From Anseranas semipalmata (Eukaryota > Chordata > Aves > Anseriformes > Anseranatidae), in NCBI GenBank assembly GCA_013399115.1, contig VXAA01001518.1, positions 434,138-498,137 of the forward strand: a DNA stretch of 64,000 nucleotides, written 5' to 3'. The notes under the pieces are model-generated. The model made no database searches, had not been told where the DNA came from, and worked only from the letters and a program-made list of their open reading frames with translations. Positions within the stretch are counted from its first letter, which is position 1. Every line of letters starts with the position of its first letter. The position numbers and the translations under genes are program-made. This document shows, one piece after another, positions 23,011-35,606 of this stretch.

Positions 23011-26000
23011 ATTTTACTCCCCAGTCCTATGTACAATGTAGTTCTTTCCATCCTTACTAAAACAGTGTGATTAGAACTGGACAAATATGTTAAGTACTCA
23101 GAGGAAGAAGAAACAGAGAAGATTCATTCGTATAAAAAAATTGGATTCACTTCGGAGCCTTTGAAATGTGTATTTTTATTTATTTATTTATTTATTTTGA
23201 GCACTAACAGAAGTGATATTTTGGTGATGTTTTCCCTTATGAAAGGGAAACTATTCACAAAGGCCAGTTTTAGTTTGCTAAAGTCAATTTCCCTTGGCTC
23301 CTAGTACAATCATTGGAGAATGGGAGCATGAGAGAAAGGATTCCTTAGAGGACAAATCAGAGTCAGAGCTTCATTTGTCATGGCTCTGAATCACCCATTG
23401 AAGAAATATAGCAATGTTAGCCTACTGATTACCTTTGTGAATCTCTCTCCAACGCGTGTGGCTATGAGCTGTCTTAAAACCACTTTGACTTCAATCCTTC
23501 AGTATTCGGATTTTTTTTAGTGAAGGTAAGATAAGAAGTGTCACACATACACCACAGATTATCAGTATTTGTGAATTAGAAGGGAAGGACCTCTTACTCA
23601 AATGCTAGTTTCATTTAAACAATTTGGAATCATGAATGACTTTATAACAAAAATGAAAACATAAATGAAGTCAGCCCCATATTATAAATTAGGCAAACCA
23701 ATAATTTACATATCTTTTTGGCATTCCCTGACCAAAAACACAGTGATATATGACAACAATAAGTGGACATTTGACTTATTAAATGATAATTGATTTTTTT
23801 CATTTATATTGTACTTTCCACCATCCTTTATGACATCACTGTTAAATATAAAATGGCAAATCCCTCCTCAATCCTAAGTAAGGATTCAAAACTAATGAAT
23901 TCATGAGAAAAGTTACAGCGTACGTACACAGAAGGCTTTCTCGGGTACAATTGTGTCTACTTTTTAAACACTAAACACTGCAAGGAGGAAGATTAGGAAG
24001 GATTGAGACAGTCCTGAAGAAAGCAAGTAAGTTCCTAATACACTCAATACATAAACAATGTGCCTTGAAAAGATCTGCAGAGTAAGGCAGCCAAATAGTT
24101 ATGAGGCATCTGGGTCATAATTATTCCCATTCTCTTCTTCATTTGTGTATTTAACCAAAGATAGAGGTATCATTACAGACCAAATATTAGCAGTCCAGTA
24201 TAAGCAGATTATTAACTCCTTAAATAATGATTTTGATGTTTGTCTGTGATTTCTTCAGGAAGAACATGATACTATATAAAATAAGTTAATTGCAAATCAG
24301 GATTTCCTACACTGATTTGTGTTGACTGTTCATTAAAAAAAAAGTTACAAGAGTTAAAGTTTTATTCTGTATTGCTCCTTTAATGAGAGAAGGCATTCAT
24401 GAAAGTGTTTCAATTGTTTTCCTGTTTAACATTTAATAGTGCTTTTTATCATACTATTATTTCACAATTATGTTTAACATATTCCGTGCGATACTGAACT
24501 GCACTTGTTTTGTAGTTGATCTGTAGTGATGTTAATCTCATTTTATATAACAATATCATAAAAGTTTAAAGTAAACTGATGTTTATTGGCATGTCCCAGC
24601 ACTACCTTTCTGCAATGCAAACACTTTCTGTTTTCTCAAATGATATTCAGACAATGTAGCAGAAGTTGAATTTTGTTAAATTTCCTGAGCTGGGTAGAAG
24701 AAAATATAGTTTCCTCTTCTATAATATTTTAGCAAAAAAGAAAAAGTTTGAATCAACACTAGGAGAACTCACAGAAGGACAAGGAGTTGCCATGTTACAA
24801 TGTTTTGTGCTCAATTTTCCCAAGAAGTCAAGTCCTTTCACCTCTATAGACTTTACACGATATGGCAATTTTATTTCTTGACTATGGTTGCAAGTTGCAT
24901 GCAAGAATTGATCCAAAGCAGAAGACATACTTTACAATATCTTCAGATTTGGTTATGATATCATTAACCATCTTTCCTATGTTTTCCCTCAGCTTTTATT
25001 CCTCTCTTCATCCAGAAAAGTTTTGGTTGATATCTATAGATGTTTATCTTAAGTAAGGACATCCTGATGTAAGGACATACTGTGGCACAACAAATGCAGA
25101 TTAGTTGTAGCAGAGTTGCTGGTAAGAGTGTAGGAGTTACCCAACGGTCTGGCCAGATTTCAGGGTAGATCAATTCAAAATTTGTGCATGAGCCTTTCCT
25201 GCAGTTTCAACTGGGGAAGGTCATCTCTTTACTTTCTAAAATTATGTACTGTCTTAGAAATGGCTTCTGGGTTATCCTAGAAATTGATGCATACTTGTAG
25301 GTCTGACTTTTATATTATTAAAAGCTGTATAATATATTTGGATTCCATTATAGGGAATGTTCTAGATACATGTTCTATCTAAATGTCATAGGTTTACTAA
25401 ATTGCAAATATGAATTTCTAGCACTATGATAAATAAGTTTCATATGATTTATCTAAAGGTATTCATTTTGTATTCAGTGCTATAATTATATCTGTTTGAA
25501 GACACAGTGGTACCACCATTGAATAGTATCTTGCTCTGTAAGAAATGCTAGGACACCTGTTTGAGCAGGAGTTAGAGACATGTTTATACTGAGTTCAAGT
25601 AAAGAAAGTTTACTTCTTTACTTCTAAAGATGTTTTCCTGAATCAAGCAAGACATAAACATCCAAGCATGTAGTACTGTAATTTAAATGCATAACATGAA
25701 CCTAAGAGCTAATGGATCTCATCCAATTCATTGATAAAAGAGAACTGGAGCACTTCTTTGTCCACCTGTATAAGGAAAATCATATAATTCATTCATGCTC
25801 TAATTGGGATCATAGTGGTAGAGGAATAAGGGGTCTTATTATGGATTAAAATTTTCAAGGTCTACTTGGAATCTCATTGAAGGCTGTAGCCTGATGGTTC
25901 AAAGGTAATCATTAGCCATTTATGCTCAGGACAGAGCTTTGTGCTCTCCATGTGTTGAGTCTGATAATTCATAGTTGTATAACATGTAACCTTGGCCTGA

Positions 26001-26852
26001 GGTTACCATGAGACAGTGAATCTCTTACTTTCTGTTCAAGAAACCTTCTAAATATTTTCTAAGATTGAAACTTAGGTTGTTTTGTGACCTGAGCTTAGTC
26101 AAAGCATCAATAAAGTAAAATCTAGTCAGTGTGAATGAGTGAGGAATATGACTCTAAAGGAAGATTTCTTTATTGCATTTTCAATATTTCAGCCTCCTTG
26201 TTATATTAAGAAAGTTTTTCATTTTATGTATTAACATTAGACTGAATGATTTTCAATGAAAATAGTGCCATCAAGAATAATAGCTATAAATATTATGTAT
26301 CCTATGTGCACATTCAGATTAAGCTGCCAAGAAGCAAATTATTAGCTGAATTCACTGTCACTGGCTTGAAGGAAATAATTGACACAGGTTAAAACTCCAT
26401 TTAGATAATGAGCTGACCTGGGCAGTAGGATTATTCCAGTGAGATTAAGCCACTACTCTGTATTTCAAGGTTACAGACAGTGAAATCATGTGAAGCATGT
26501 GGATATGAAGACTTTTAATTTGGTCATTACGAGTCATAGTTGTAGAATGCCTTTGAACCTTCCTTCACAGATTTGGAAATCTGTTGATAACATAGAAGTA
26601 ACTGTCAAGATTTATAATGCTTGAAAAGCATTGACACTTGAAACGGGGGAATTAAACAAACTTTTAAGGTAGAAAAAAGAGAAGTAAAACTAAAAATGAA
26701 AGTTGTGGTTGTGAACTTGAAGATTTTACAGAACATTTGTCCATGCAAGTGAATGCAACTCTAGTAAAATTCCTTTCTACACTTGTAGGAATAAAGAATA
26801 ATAATGAGAAAACAAACAAACAAATAATAAAAGAACACAATAAGTGTTTTTN
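23011..26852. other. Downstream flank, no gene recognised
   Basis: AT-rich sequence with a TTTA simple repeat at 23172-23198 and assorted homopolymers. Open frames such as 24666-24881 lack any family signature. Part of the beginning may be OPN5 3' UTR. Confidence 0.6.
23172..23198. repeat. (TTTA)n microsatellite
   Basis: A run of TTTA units lies downstream of the OPN5 stop codon, possibly in a long 3' UTR form. Confidence 0.88.
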
Positions 26853-27092
26853 CAGGAGAGATTTAGGTTAGATATTAGGAGGAAACTTTTCACTCAGAGG
26901 GTGGTGAGGCACTGGAACAGGTTGCCCAGAGAGGTTGTGGATGCCCCATCCCTGGAGGCATTCAAGGCCAGGCTGGATGTGGCTCTGGGCAGCCTGCTGT
27001 AGTGGTTGGCAACCCTGCCCAGAGCAGGGGGGGTTGAAACTAGATGATCTTTAAGGTCCTTTTCAATCCAGGCCATTCTATGATTCTATGAT
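26853..27092 (+). mobile_element. CR1 LINE 3' fragment abutting an assembly N
   Basis: Runs from the AGGAGAGATTTAGGTTAGAT segment through GGTGGTGAGGCACTGGAACA and GGCAACCCTGCCCAGAGCAG to ATTCTATGATTCTATGATT. It is nearly identical to the corresponding part of the copy at 35106-35606 (about ten differences over 240 bases by eye), so both belong to one comparatively young subfamily. The fragment begins immediately after an N at 26852, so its apparent 5' truncation may be an assembly join. Confidence 0.94.
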
Positions 27093-28180
27093 TATCATCA
27101 CCATGTTTACATGTGTTCTTGATCCATTGTACATCCCATACTGACTTTTCTCTTTCTGTTGTTTCCATGCTTGCTTTGTTTTTTCAGGATGACTCTTATT
27201 GCCCTTTATTTGGTAAATAGAGGTACAGGACAATTTTGTAACTGCCCAGCACGATCTTCACTCCCACAGTTATGCCTATATATCAATTTGTAGCTCATGG
27301 AATGGTTCTTGGATTTAGAAGTCAGAACAAAATCTTTTGAAATATAAGGTTTGTTTGCAGGATTTCAGGTTTTCATTATTTGTGAACGTAAAGGATTCTT
27401 CACTAACAACGTGTAATGAGCCTTTATCAGTCACTCACTGTAGTTTTGTGTCACAAGTGGGTAAAGAAGAAAACCCTACCACCCATTCTGTTAGAGATCT
27501 ATTCTAAGAGGGGCATTCAGAGTCAAAACAGGTATCTTGTGCAACTTCTTCATGAAATATGCTAATAAATAGCAAAGATTTGTAAGATTTCCTGTATCAA
27601 TAAGATAGACACTTAGTCTATGTTTTGGATGTAGCACCTAAAGGGAATTCTGGGAGTAGATCTCTTAATCTTTGTGTAAAATGACAAAGATGTGTGAAAT
27701 ACCAAGTAAACATATGAGTACTCTCACCAAAACCTTATTGTAACAGAGAACATGTTTCAATCATAGATAGTGGACAGAGCATGTGGTATACCATGCATTT
27801 TAAATGATGAATAATGTTTACATTACATCAAGCTTAATCCTACGTTAATGAAAGTATTAAACATTTAGAAAATAGATACCTGTGGAAAATAAATATGAAA
27901 AGAGAGATCTGAAGGTCTTCTCGGTTTGTAAAAGGGACCACACAGAGGCTTAGCATCCCCAAATCAGAGGCTGGTATGAAAGTCTTGCTCTTTCTGCACC
28001 AATCTTGCAAAACATACCAATAAAGGGGTTTGCATTCATGGAGGCAATTTGCAAAACCTAAAAGTGTTCCTGTAAAGGATCTGAACATCCTTTATCTTGA
28101 ATTACAAGCCACTATTTTAAGTTGATCGGTGTGTAGTGAAGAACCTGCCTGGCTTCCTACAGTTCTGGTCTCAAAGCTAA
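27093..28180. other. Intergenic, nothing recognised
   Basis: AT-rich unique-looking sequence with no CR1 copy, gene or simple repeat of note. The minus-strand open frame at 27840-28088 has no family signature. Confidence 0.6.
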
Positions 28181-28367
28181 GGAGGGTGGACGGGCACTGG
28201 CACAGGCTCCCCAGGGCAGTGGTCACGTCACCGAGCCTGCCAGAGTTCAAGAAGTGTTTGGACCACGCTCTCAGACATATGGTCTGATTTTTGGGTGGTT
28301 CTGTGTGGAGCCAGGAGTTGGACTCAAAGATCCTTGTGGGTCCCTTCAACTCAGGATATTCTATGAG
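28181..28367 (+). mobile_element. CR1 LINE 3' fragment
   Basis: Contains GGCACAGGCTCCCCAGGGCA, GTTCAAGAAGTGTTTGGACC, GTGGAGCCAGGAGTTGGACT and ends at GGATATTCTATGAGG. It belongs to the same general 3'-end type as the copies at 14914 and 20595. The terminal repeat is reduced to one partial unit. Confidence 0.92.
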
Positions 28368-29478
28368 GTTGACATTATGAAAGATTTAGAGGAAATAAGG
28401 GAAAATATAGTGGGGGGAAAAAAGTAGTCATGTATAGGCAATGGAAGCTAAGAAGAGAAAGAGACAGGGTTAAGTTAAATAGCCTAGGAGAGAAAAGGTC
28501 TGATAGTAAATTATATCAGTCTATAAATAGCTTTAAGGCAATAATAATGCAAATGAAGGAAGGGAATTATTCACAGTCTCTGAAGGTGATAGAATGAGAA
28601 ATCAAATCTGGAAGCTAAAGCAGGAAAAGCTGTGATGAGACTTTCTGAACTAGAGGAGCAATCAGGCTTTGGAAGAGATCTCAAGGGGAGAAGTTAGGGC
28701 ATGATTTACCAGATATGCAAGAGCAGATTAGCTAATCCACTAGCGGAAATGATTTACAACTGGAAATATTTCTAAATAGTCATTTTTAGTCCCAATATCT
28801 GTTTTTCTGAAAAATTTCCTAATTTAAAGTTGATACTATCTTCCATTAGGACCTGTCTGTATTGGTGTGGAAATGTGTGCTGACCCAGTTATACTGATGG
28901 CTAGATTATATAGATTATTATTACACTGAAAACAGTTTATTAAGTTCTGTTATACAATAAAATTCCATGTTTAATGACGTAGGTTCAAAGTCCAAAGTTA
29001 GTGCAATGCAGTGGTATATATTGATGCCAAGTTAAACTTTGTTATGAAAGAATTAACTTTGCTTTCTCAGTTATTAGCTGAGTTTTTTAGAGAGGTATCA
29101 TTTTGCAACACTTGCAGTTAAAGCCAAAATAAAATGCTGCAATTTCTGTTATAGATAATTCCTTGGAGTAAAATATTTTCAGTTATGGCATTGAGATTTT
29201 GAGAACATGATAATATATCTGGAATCTGAAAATGATTAAATTAAAATATACCAAATAACCACAGGGAAATTACATGAGAAATTACCTTTAAAAAAACATT
29301 TGTTAGTGGATTGTGATTTTCATTCTTGGGAATTGTATTTCTAATAAAGTTAAATTTACAAAGATGTCAGTAGACTTTTAGTGATACTCATCCAAAATAG
29401 CTGAAATTCCAATGTCATCTCAAAGATTAGATGTATTCATTGTATAGAAAGTAATTCCTGCTACTGAAGAAGACATAT
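28368..29478. other. Intergenic, nothing recognised
   Basis: AT-rich, with no long open frame, gene or repeat family seen. Confidence 0.6.
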
Positions 29479-29671
29479 GGAAGAAATTCTTCACTATGAG
29501 GTACAGGAACAGGTTGCTCCGAGAAGCCCCCTCCCTGGAAGTGTTCAAGGCCAGTCTGGATGGGGCTTTGAGCAACCTGGTCTAATGAGATGTCCTAGCC
29601 CATGGCTGGGGGCCTGGAACTAAGTAATCTGTAAAGTCCCTTCCAACACAAACCATTCTGTGATTCTATTC
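29479..29671 (+). mobile_element. CR1 LINE 3' fragment
   Basis: Begins GAAGAAATTCTTCACTATGA, contains TTCAAGGCCAGTCTGGATGG and CTGTAAAGTCCCTTCCAACA, and ends CCATTCTGTGATTCTATTCT. The copy is diverged and 5'-truncated. Confidence 0.91.
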
Positions 29672-32111
29672 TAAGAAGATGTGTCCTGTTAAGAGATTAA
29701 TTCAAGTGTAGTTTTTAGTGTATGTGTTATACTTACTGTTTCAGTTTTTTTGGCAATAGAACTGTATTTACATTTAATGTCTTAATACTAGCTTATGCTT
29801 AGTATTTTAGAGTAAGAAATCACAGGCACATATTAGGATTCCTTCCTGCTGAAAATAGTTATGCACATCCTTAGATGTCCATGGCCACATCTATTTCCAG
29901 TGTTTCTAATGTAAGAAATGGTCTTGCATTTCCTATTTGTCTTGCATGTTTTCCACCTTAGTGGCCTTATCAGCCTTGCTGGAGTTGCACCTGGTTTACA
30001 AGAAGTGTGATCGAGGGCCTGGGTCCATAGGGAAGAGGGGAACTAGGCAGAGGTTGGGCTCCTCTCTTGCTTATAGATGAGAGAAACCAGGAGCAACTCC
30101 AGTATGACCAGAGGACTGGCCATGCTCTGAAGCAGTGATAGAAATTAAAGTGGTGTCTTTTCAGTGCAGCTTTATGGGATCCTGACAAAAGAAATGCCAG
30201 ATGTATCGACTCCTTACTAGGGGTTAGCTCTCCAGCTCTCGCTTCGATATCTAGACCCTGATCTCTCCACAGATCTCTCTTGCTGGGAGAAGGTACCAAT
30301 TGCAGTAAGCTTTTCACTTGGCCAGCAGCATAAAGGCAAGGAAGGCTGAAGGCTGGGTTGTTCCTGTTGCTAAGTGATTTCAGCTTCCTCCATGTTCTGC
30401 TTCATTATAGTTTTTTAAAATGCATTTAACTCAATGACCTACTGGACCATGCAGCAGAAGTGTCAGTAATAGCATGCTGATGTTGCAAGCAACATTCAAA
30501 GCTCTATACAGCTGTACAAAATTAAGAAATACAGAACTTTCTAAAATACTTATTTCTGCATTTTTCTGTATACCGGAGCTCAAAGAGTCATGGAAGATCT
30601 GAGTATAATTATTAATGAACCTCAGAGATCAGAATGGTGGGAGAATTCATAAACTGCTACAGTCTTGTAACTCACAGTATGAAATTCAATTCTTATTGCC
30701 TGTAAATGTTTTAAATGTGTTGTGTGTCAGTGCAACATCCTGGAACATTGTAAGAGAAAAGTCATGGAGTGAATCTGTAAATAACTTTCTATGTAAGTTC
30801 TCAAGTGGTGTTGACGAGTTAATATGTCATTAATATATAACACTGTGTTATGAAGCAGTAAAGAACCTAACATACTGGCTGCACTTAACACCAGGGGACA
30901 CTTTGTTGTCATTGCATTGAAACAACAGATACGTTATTTTCATTTTTCTCCGCCATTTTTTATTCCTCTAAACACACAACCAGACCGATGGCATCACTGG
31001 CAGACTTTATTATCCACACTTCGTTATCTGAATGTTCTTTCAAATAAAGCAGGAGAATGGATTGATGTTGTTACATGTTGTTTTGTCTCTGGCTTTTGGT
31101 TACAAAGTTGTATGTTTTCGCATCAAGGCAGCTTTTAGTGCCCTTTAAGTTGCAAGCATCTCATAACCTATGTGTGTCTGTAGTCAAGAGCTTTGCTATG
31201 ACCTGAGTGGAAGCAAGAAGAGGGTAAAGCCTATTTTGGCATGATGAGAAGCACCCAAAGCCTGAGGTTAAGAAGTTACTCATCTTTGTCTCTGCCACCC
31301 TGATTAAAAGGATTCTCTGAAGAACAAAACACTTGCTTCACCTCTTTTCCCCTCTTCCCCCATGACCCCAGGAGAGAGCAGGCAGCTCTGGCCAAGGGAT
31401 CCTACAAATCAGGCTTCAGGAGGTACTGTGGTTTGGCCATCCTGTCCCAGCAGAGTGCTACCTGGCCTGGTTTTTAATTTGCTGTTCCCTAATGGGACAT
31501 GTAATTGCGATGCACACCCTCTTACTAGGAGTGTACTGTGCAGAGAGTGATGGCTCAAATACATGATTGCAAAGGAGAGCTCAGAAACTGCCTGGAGCTG
31601 GTCCTTCTGTCTTGTGCTCTTCTGTTGGGCTGTTCTGGCTCTTGTGCAATGTCCCCAGCACCCTGCAGGGTTTTTGGGGTGAGGTGGGATGGGGGCGGGC
31701 TCAGCTTCCATGTGAAGGGACAACATGAGGACAGATAGAAGACAGTCTGTGCTATGGGAGGTGGTGGACCAAAGACTGCTGGAAAATGTAACTGGAGCCT
31801 CTCTGGAGCAACAGCAGTGCTGAGGTTAGACTCGCATGGCTGGAAGGTATTTTCTGGCTGGCACAAGTAGACAGTCCAGCTGTGGAGAGCAAGGGAAGGA
31901 ACTCAGTGTTGTTCATCTTCATTTTTCTGTTAACCTGACAGATGATGCCCAGTGATAAAACTTGCTAGGTAACACAGCAGGAGGTAAAGTGATAGGAGCA
32001 GGGAGAGGCTCAATAACCCTTGGGAGCTTTTCCACCCAGGCTCATCCTCTCCCCTTCAGCAGTGATCTGTCTGTAAATCCATCCAGACAGGGCTCAGAAG
32101 CTGTGGGAGTT
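29672..32111. other. Intergenic, nothing recognised
   Basis: Includes several short open frames (29970-30317 minus, 31409-31726 minus, 31555-31866 minus) with no recognisable domain. A slightly GC-richer part lies at about 31360-31860 but is not a CpG island by eye. Confidence 0.55.
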
Positions 32112-32407
32112 AGAATCATAGAATCATAGAATGGTTTGTGCTGGAAGGGACCTTCAAGACCATCTAGTTCCGACCCCCCTGCCATGGGCAGGGACATCTT
32201 GCACTAGACCAAGTTCCTCAAAGCCACATCCAACTTGGCCTTGAGCACTTCCAGGGATGGGGCATCTACAGCTTCTCTGGGCAACCTGTTCCAGTGCCTC
32301 AGCAACCTCATAGTAAACAATTTCTTCCTTATATTCAATCTAAACCTACCCTCTTTTAGTTTAAAAACATTACCCCTTGTCCCATCACTGCAGTCCCTGA
32401 TAAAGAG
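32112..32407 (-). mobile_element. CR1 LINE 3' fragment
   Basis: Minus orientation: the plus strand starts with AGAATCATAGAATCATAGAA, the reverse complement of the CR1 terminus, then GGAAGGGACCTTCAAGACCA, CTCTGGGCAACCTGTTCCAG and TTACCCCTTGTCCCATCACT, and ends near CTGATAAAGAG. Both terminal repeats are well preserved. Confidence 0.94.
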
Positions 32408-35105
32408 TTGACATCAGCACAAAATTGAATGCTAGGTTGTTTTGACTGAATGCGGTGATGTTTCAATCCCTTCTTGCTCTGCCCCCACGGTGAGCTCAGA
32501 TACAGTCAAAAATGCAATGGGAGGAACTGTAGGCAAAGAAATTGAGGTAGAAAGCAATGCCATGCTGCTGCCTGAAGGCCTGGCATGTGTGTCTGCACTC
32601 TGTGTGTGCAGCACCAAGTGCCCTGACTCAGGGGAAATAGTAGAAGAGGGACAGATTCAGTGAAGGACAGAAAAACCCTGTTACGAGATGTGAAGCAGCT
32701 CCTGTGCAATGACAGTTTAAATGGGCTCAACATAGAGAAAGGAGAAGTCTGCTGGAATGTGGTATGGATCACAAATAGCATGGAAAGGGAGAAAGGAAGC
32801 AATTTACATTTTTTTTTTTCATGACATAGAAGTTGGAAGGCACCAAATGTAAAGTCCCAGCATAAAACAGCAGGCTTGAGGCAAATGAAAGGATGTTCGT
32901 TGTCCTCATAGAACATCATTAAATGGCAGGGGGTACTCATCCTGCAGCAGGATTTTTGCTGCTGGCTGATTGTGCAGAGGTGCTCAGTGATCATACAAAA
33001 GGAAGGTACAAAGTGGCTTTTCTGTAGGAGCCACAGGAGTTCTTCCTGGCAGGGTCTGGTCCCACAGAGGTGACATAAAGCAGTCTACCTGACAAAATGT
33101 TCAAATCTGCTTGAACAGACTTGCTTTAATGTCCTTGGGAGGGGTGCTCCTCCCCACATCACATGAGTCCTCCACAACTGGGAGTGCTAAGCTTTGATTT
33201 CATTGATGCAGGTTTAGATCCATTGACAGGTATTTCAAGGCACTGAAGAAGGTGTTTTGTCTTTCTTTGAAGGTCATGCTTAAAAATGGCATAAAAATAG
33301 TTTTCTAAGTGAATCAGGGGTTATTTCTATTAGCTTTCTTTAAAGTCAGAATTAAAGAACAGATTTTTATTTCCTTTAATTCATATCTGTTACTCTGATA
33401 TACTTAAAAAGAAACAATAAGTTTTGTAAAGAAAAAAAAATAAATTATGAATAAAAATAATATTTTAAGATCAGTAGGAAAACTATAAGATCAGAGAGAG
33501 CACCATAACAGATGCACTTTCCATGGAGATTTGGAGATTAGTGAGGAGCTTTCTGCTTACAGTAAGCTTTTTCTGTAGTGGAAGCTGAAAATAAAAGAAG
33601 AATTTAATAAGGATTTTTTTTTTTTTTTTAAAGAAGTCTTGATGCATGTAAAATGTTTGGATGTTCAGACAACAAGGGTTGCAGCTAACTCAAACAGGGA
33701 TTATAAAATATTGGTATCAACAGTTTTATCAGACTAAGGATCTTTATCTGAGTTTGATTATCAGGAATAAAATCCTCTGAACCATGAGTATTTCTCTGAT
33801 GTGGTGCTGGAGCAACTCTAGATCTCACAGAGTTGGCATTTTGGATCAACCCTGAATTTTTAAAACCTTCTTTACATGAGAGCTCTCCCAGCTTGGCAGG
33901 AGCTGCAGCCCCTGCAGTACACAGTGATCTGGGCAGGCCAGAGATGTTCTCATAAAATTGTGGGGTAGCAGGAAAACAAGTTCAGGTGAACACTTCTGTA
34001 GTTTTACTGACATTTCCCCAAGCATTTGCTGGTTGGAAAACACAATGGAATGTTGAAGGTTAGATACCTTTTAGAGACCTAGTGTTCAAGAAAGATGGGC
34101 ATTCACCTTGTGGAAGACAGTCCCCTTTTAGGATATTTTAAGATGGTCGCCAAAATTTCAGTTGTGTTTTTGTTTTTGCGCCCCCCCCGCCCCCCAATTT
34201 CTTCACTTTTGACTGTTAAGTAGAACGACAACAAAATCAGAAAGGAAGATGATTCAATTGGACAGAGTTTGATATGGGTCGCTCACTGATCTAATTCCTC
34301 TGAAGTATTAATTTTTTAATATTGGACCCTTTTCTAAATTTGATTTTATGCAGATAGATAGGTAGAACTTTTAATTCCAGGTAAGCTGGCTATAAATAAT
34401 TTTTCAGAATTACTTTCTTAAAATATTGGCAAGTATGCTGCTGTGTTTCCATTTATCTTGATATTTTGTGGAAAACTGTGTGCGTAAGTTTTCAGTTGGA
34501 ATGATGCATGCTTCATTTTAAAGTATATTTTAAAGCCATGTAAAGCAAGTGACATATATTCACCCATCTGATTGAAAGCTGTGATGTACTAAGGTTACTT
34601 ACATGCAGCGGGAGTCAAATGTCAGGCTTTAGTAAAATTCTGCTCTTTGCCTAAATTCCTCACCTATATACAAAGTGTAATAATTATGCTTTTCCCATTG
34701 CTATTCAGACCTTTGAAAGCTTTTCTTGAGATCCGGAGTAGCAAGTAGTGTAGCTTGCACACAGAGCATGTGGAAGGTGAAGATTCGAGTATCTTTTCCC
34801 TCCCATTAGGAACAGGGACTTTAATCAGGGTCTGGTGTATTTCAAAGACTCTTGGCCATATGCCTGTACAGTCAGTTTCTCTATTTTTCTCTGAATCGAT
34901 TACTATTTAATTGTTTAGCCAAATTGAGTTGCCCTTTAAGCGACTGAGAAGTAGAAATTGAGACTCACATCCATACCTTTCCAAGAAATATTCTTACTTT
35001 CTCCCCATCACTGCAAAAGTTACCTTTGTGCAACCAGGATTCTTGTCCAAAACATTAGGCTGTATCTCTGAAAGAGCAGTTCCAAAGTCACGTGCAAACT
35101 TTTTT
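32408..35105. other. Intergenic, nothing recognised
   Basis: AT-rich with homopolymer runs (T tract near 32811, A/T tract near 33616, C tract near 34183-34195). The 162-codon minus frame at 32506-32994 has no family signature and looks like chance. Confidence 0.55.
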
Positions 35106-35606
35106 CAGCACAAGAAGGATGTGGAGCTTTTGGAACAGGTCCAGAGGAGGGCCACTAAGATGATCAGAGGGCTGGAACACCTCTCCTATGAGGAAAGGTT
35201 GAGGGAACTGGGCTTGTTTAGCTTGGAGAAGAGAAGGCTCCGGGGAGACCTCGTTGTGGCCTTCCAGTACTTGAAGGGAGCGTATAAACAGGAGGGGGAA
35301 CGCCTGTTTACACACGTTGATAGTGATAGGACAAGGGGAAATGGTTTGAAACTAAGACAGGGGAGATTTAGGTTGGATATTAGGAGGATTTTTTTCACTC
35401 AGAGGGTGGTGAGGCACTGGAACAGGTTGCCCAGAAAGGTTGTGGATGCCCCATCCCTGGAGGCATTCAAGGCCAGGCTGGATGTGGCTCTGGGCAGCCT
35501 GCTCTAGTAGTTGGCAACCCTGCCCAGAGCAGGGGGGTTGAAACTAGATGATCTTTAAGGTCCTTTTCAACCCAGGCCATTCTACGACTCTATGATTCTA
35601 TGATTC
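35106..35606 (+). mobile_element. CR1 LINE 3' fragment with open ORF2 C-terminus
   Basis: Begins at the [25 protein letters not shown] region and ends with repeated GATTCTATGATTCTATGATT. The ORF2 C-terminal frame is still open through [17 protein letters not shown] and RTRGNGLKL to the natural ending near 35507, so this copy is young compared with the others here. The frame extends upstream to 35028 by chance into non-CR1 sequence. There are no RT or endonuclease domains, so it is not autonomous. Confidence 0.95.

Noticed and set aside
32506..32994. 162-codon open frame on the minus strand
   Set aside because: Cysteine- and phenylalanine-rich, no domain, no splice context; its 5' part overlaps other chance frames in unique AT-rich DNA.
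35028..35507. 159-codon frame as a host gene
   Set aside because: From about residue 27 onward it is the CR1 ORF2 C-terminus; the first residues are chance read-through of flanking DNA.
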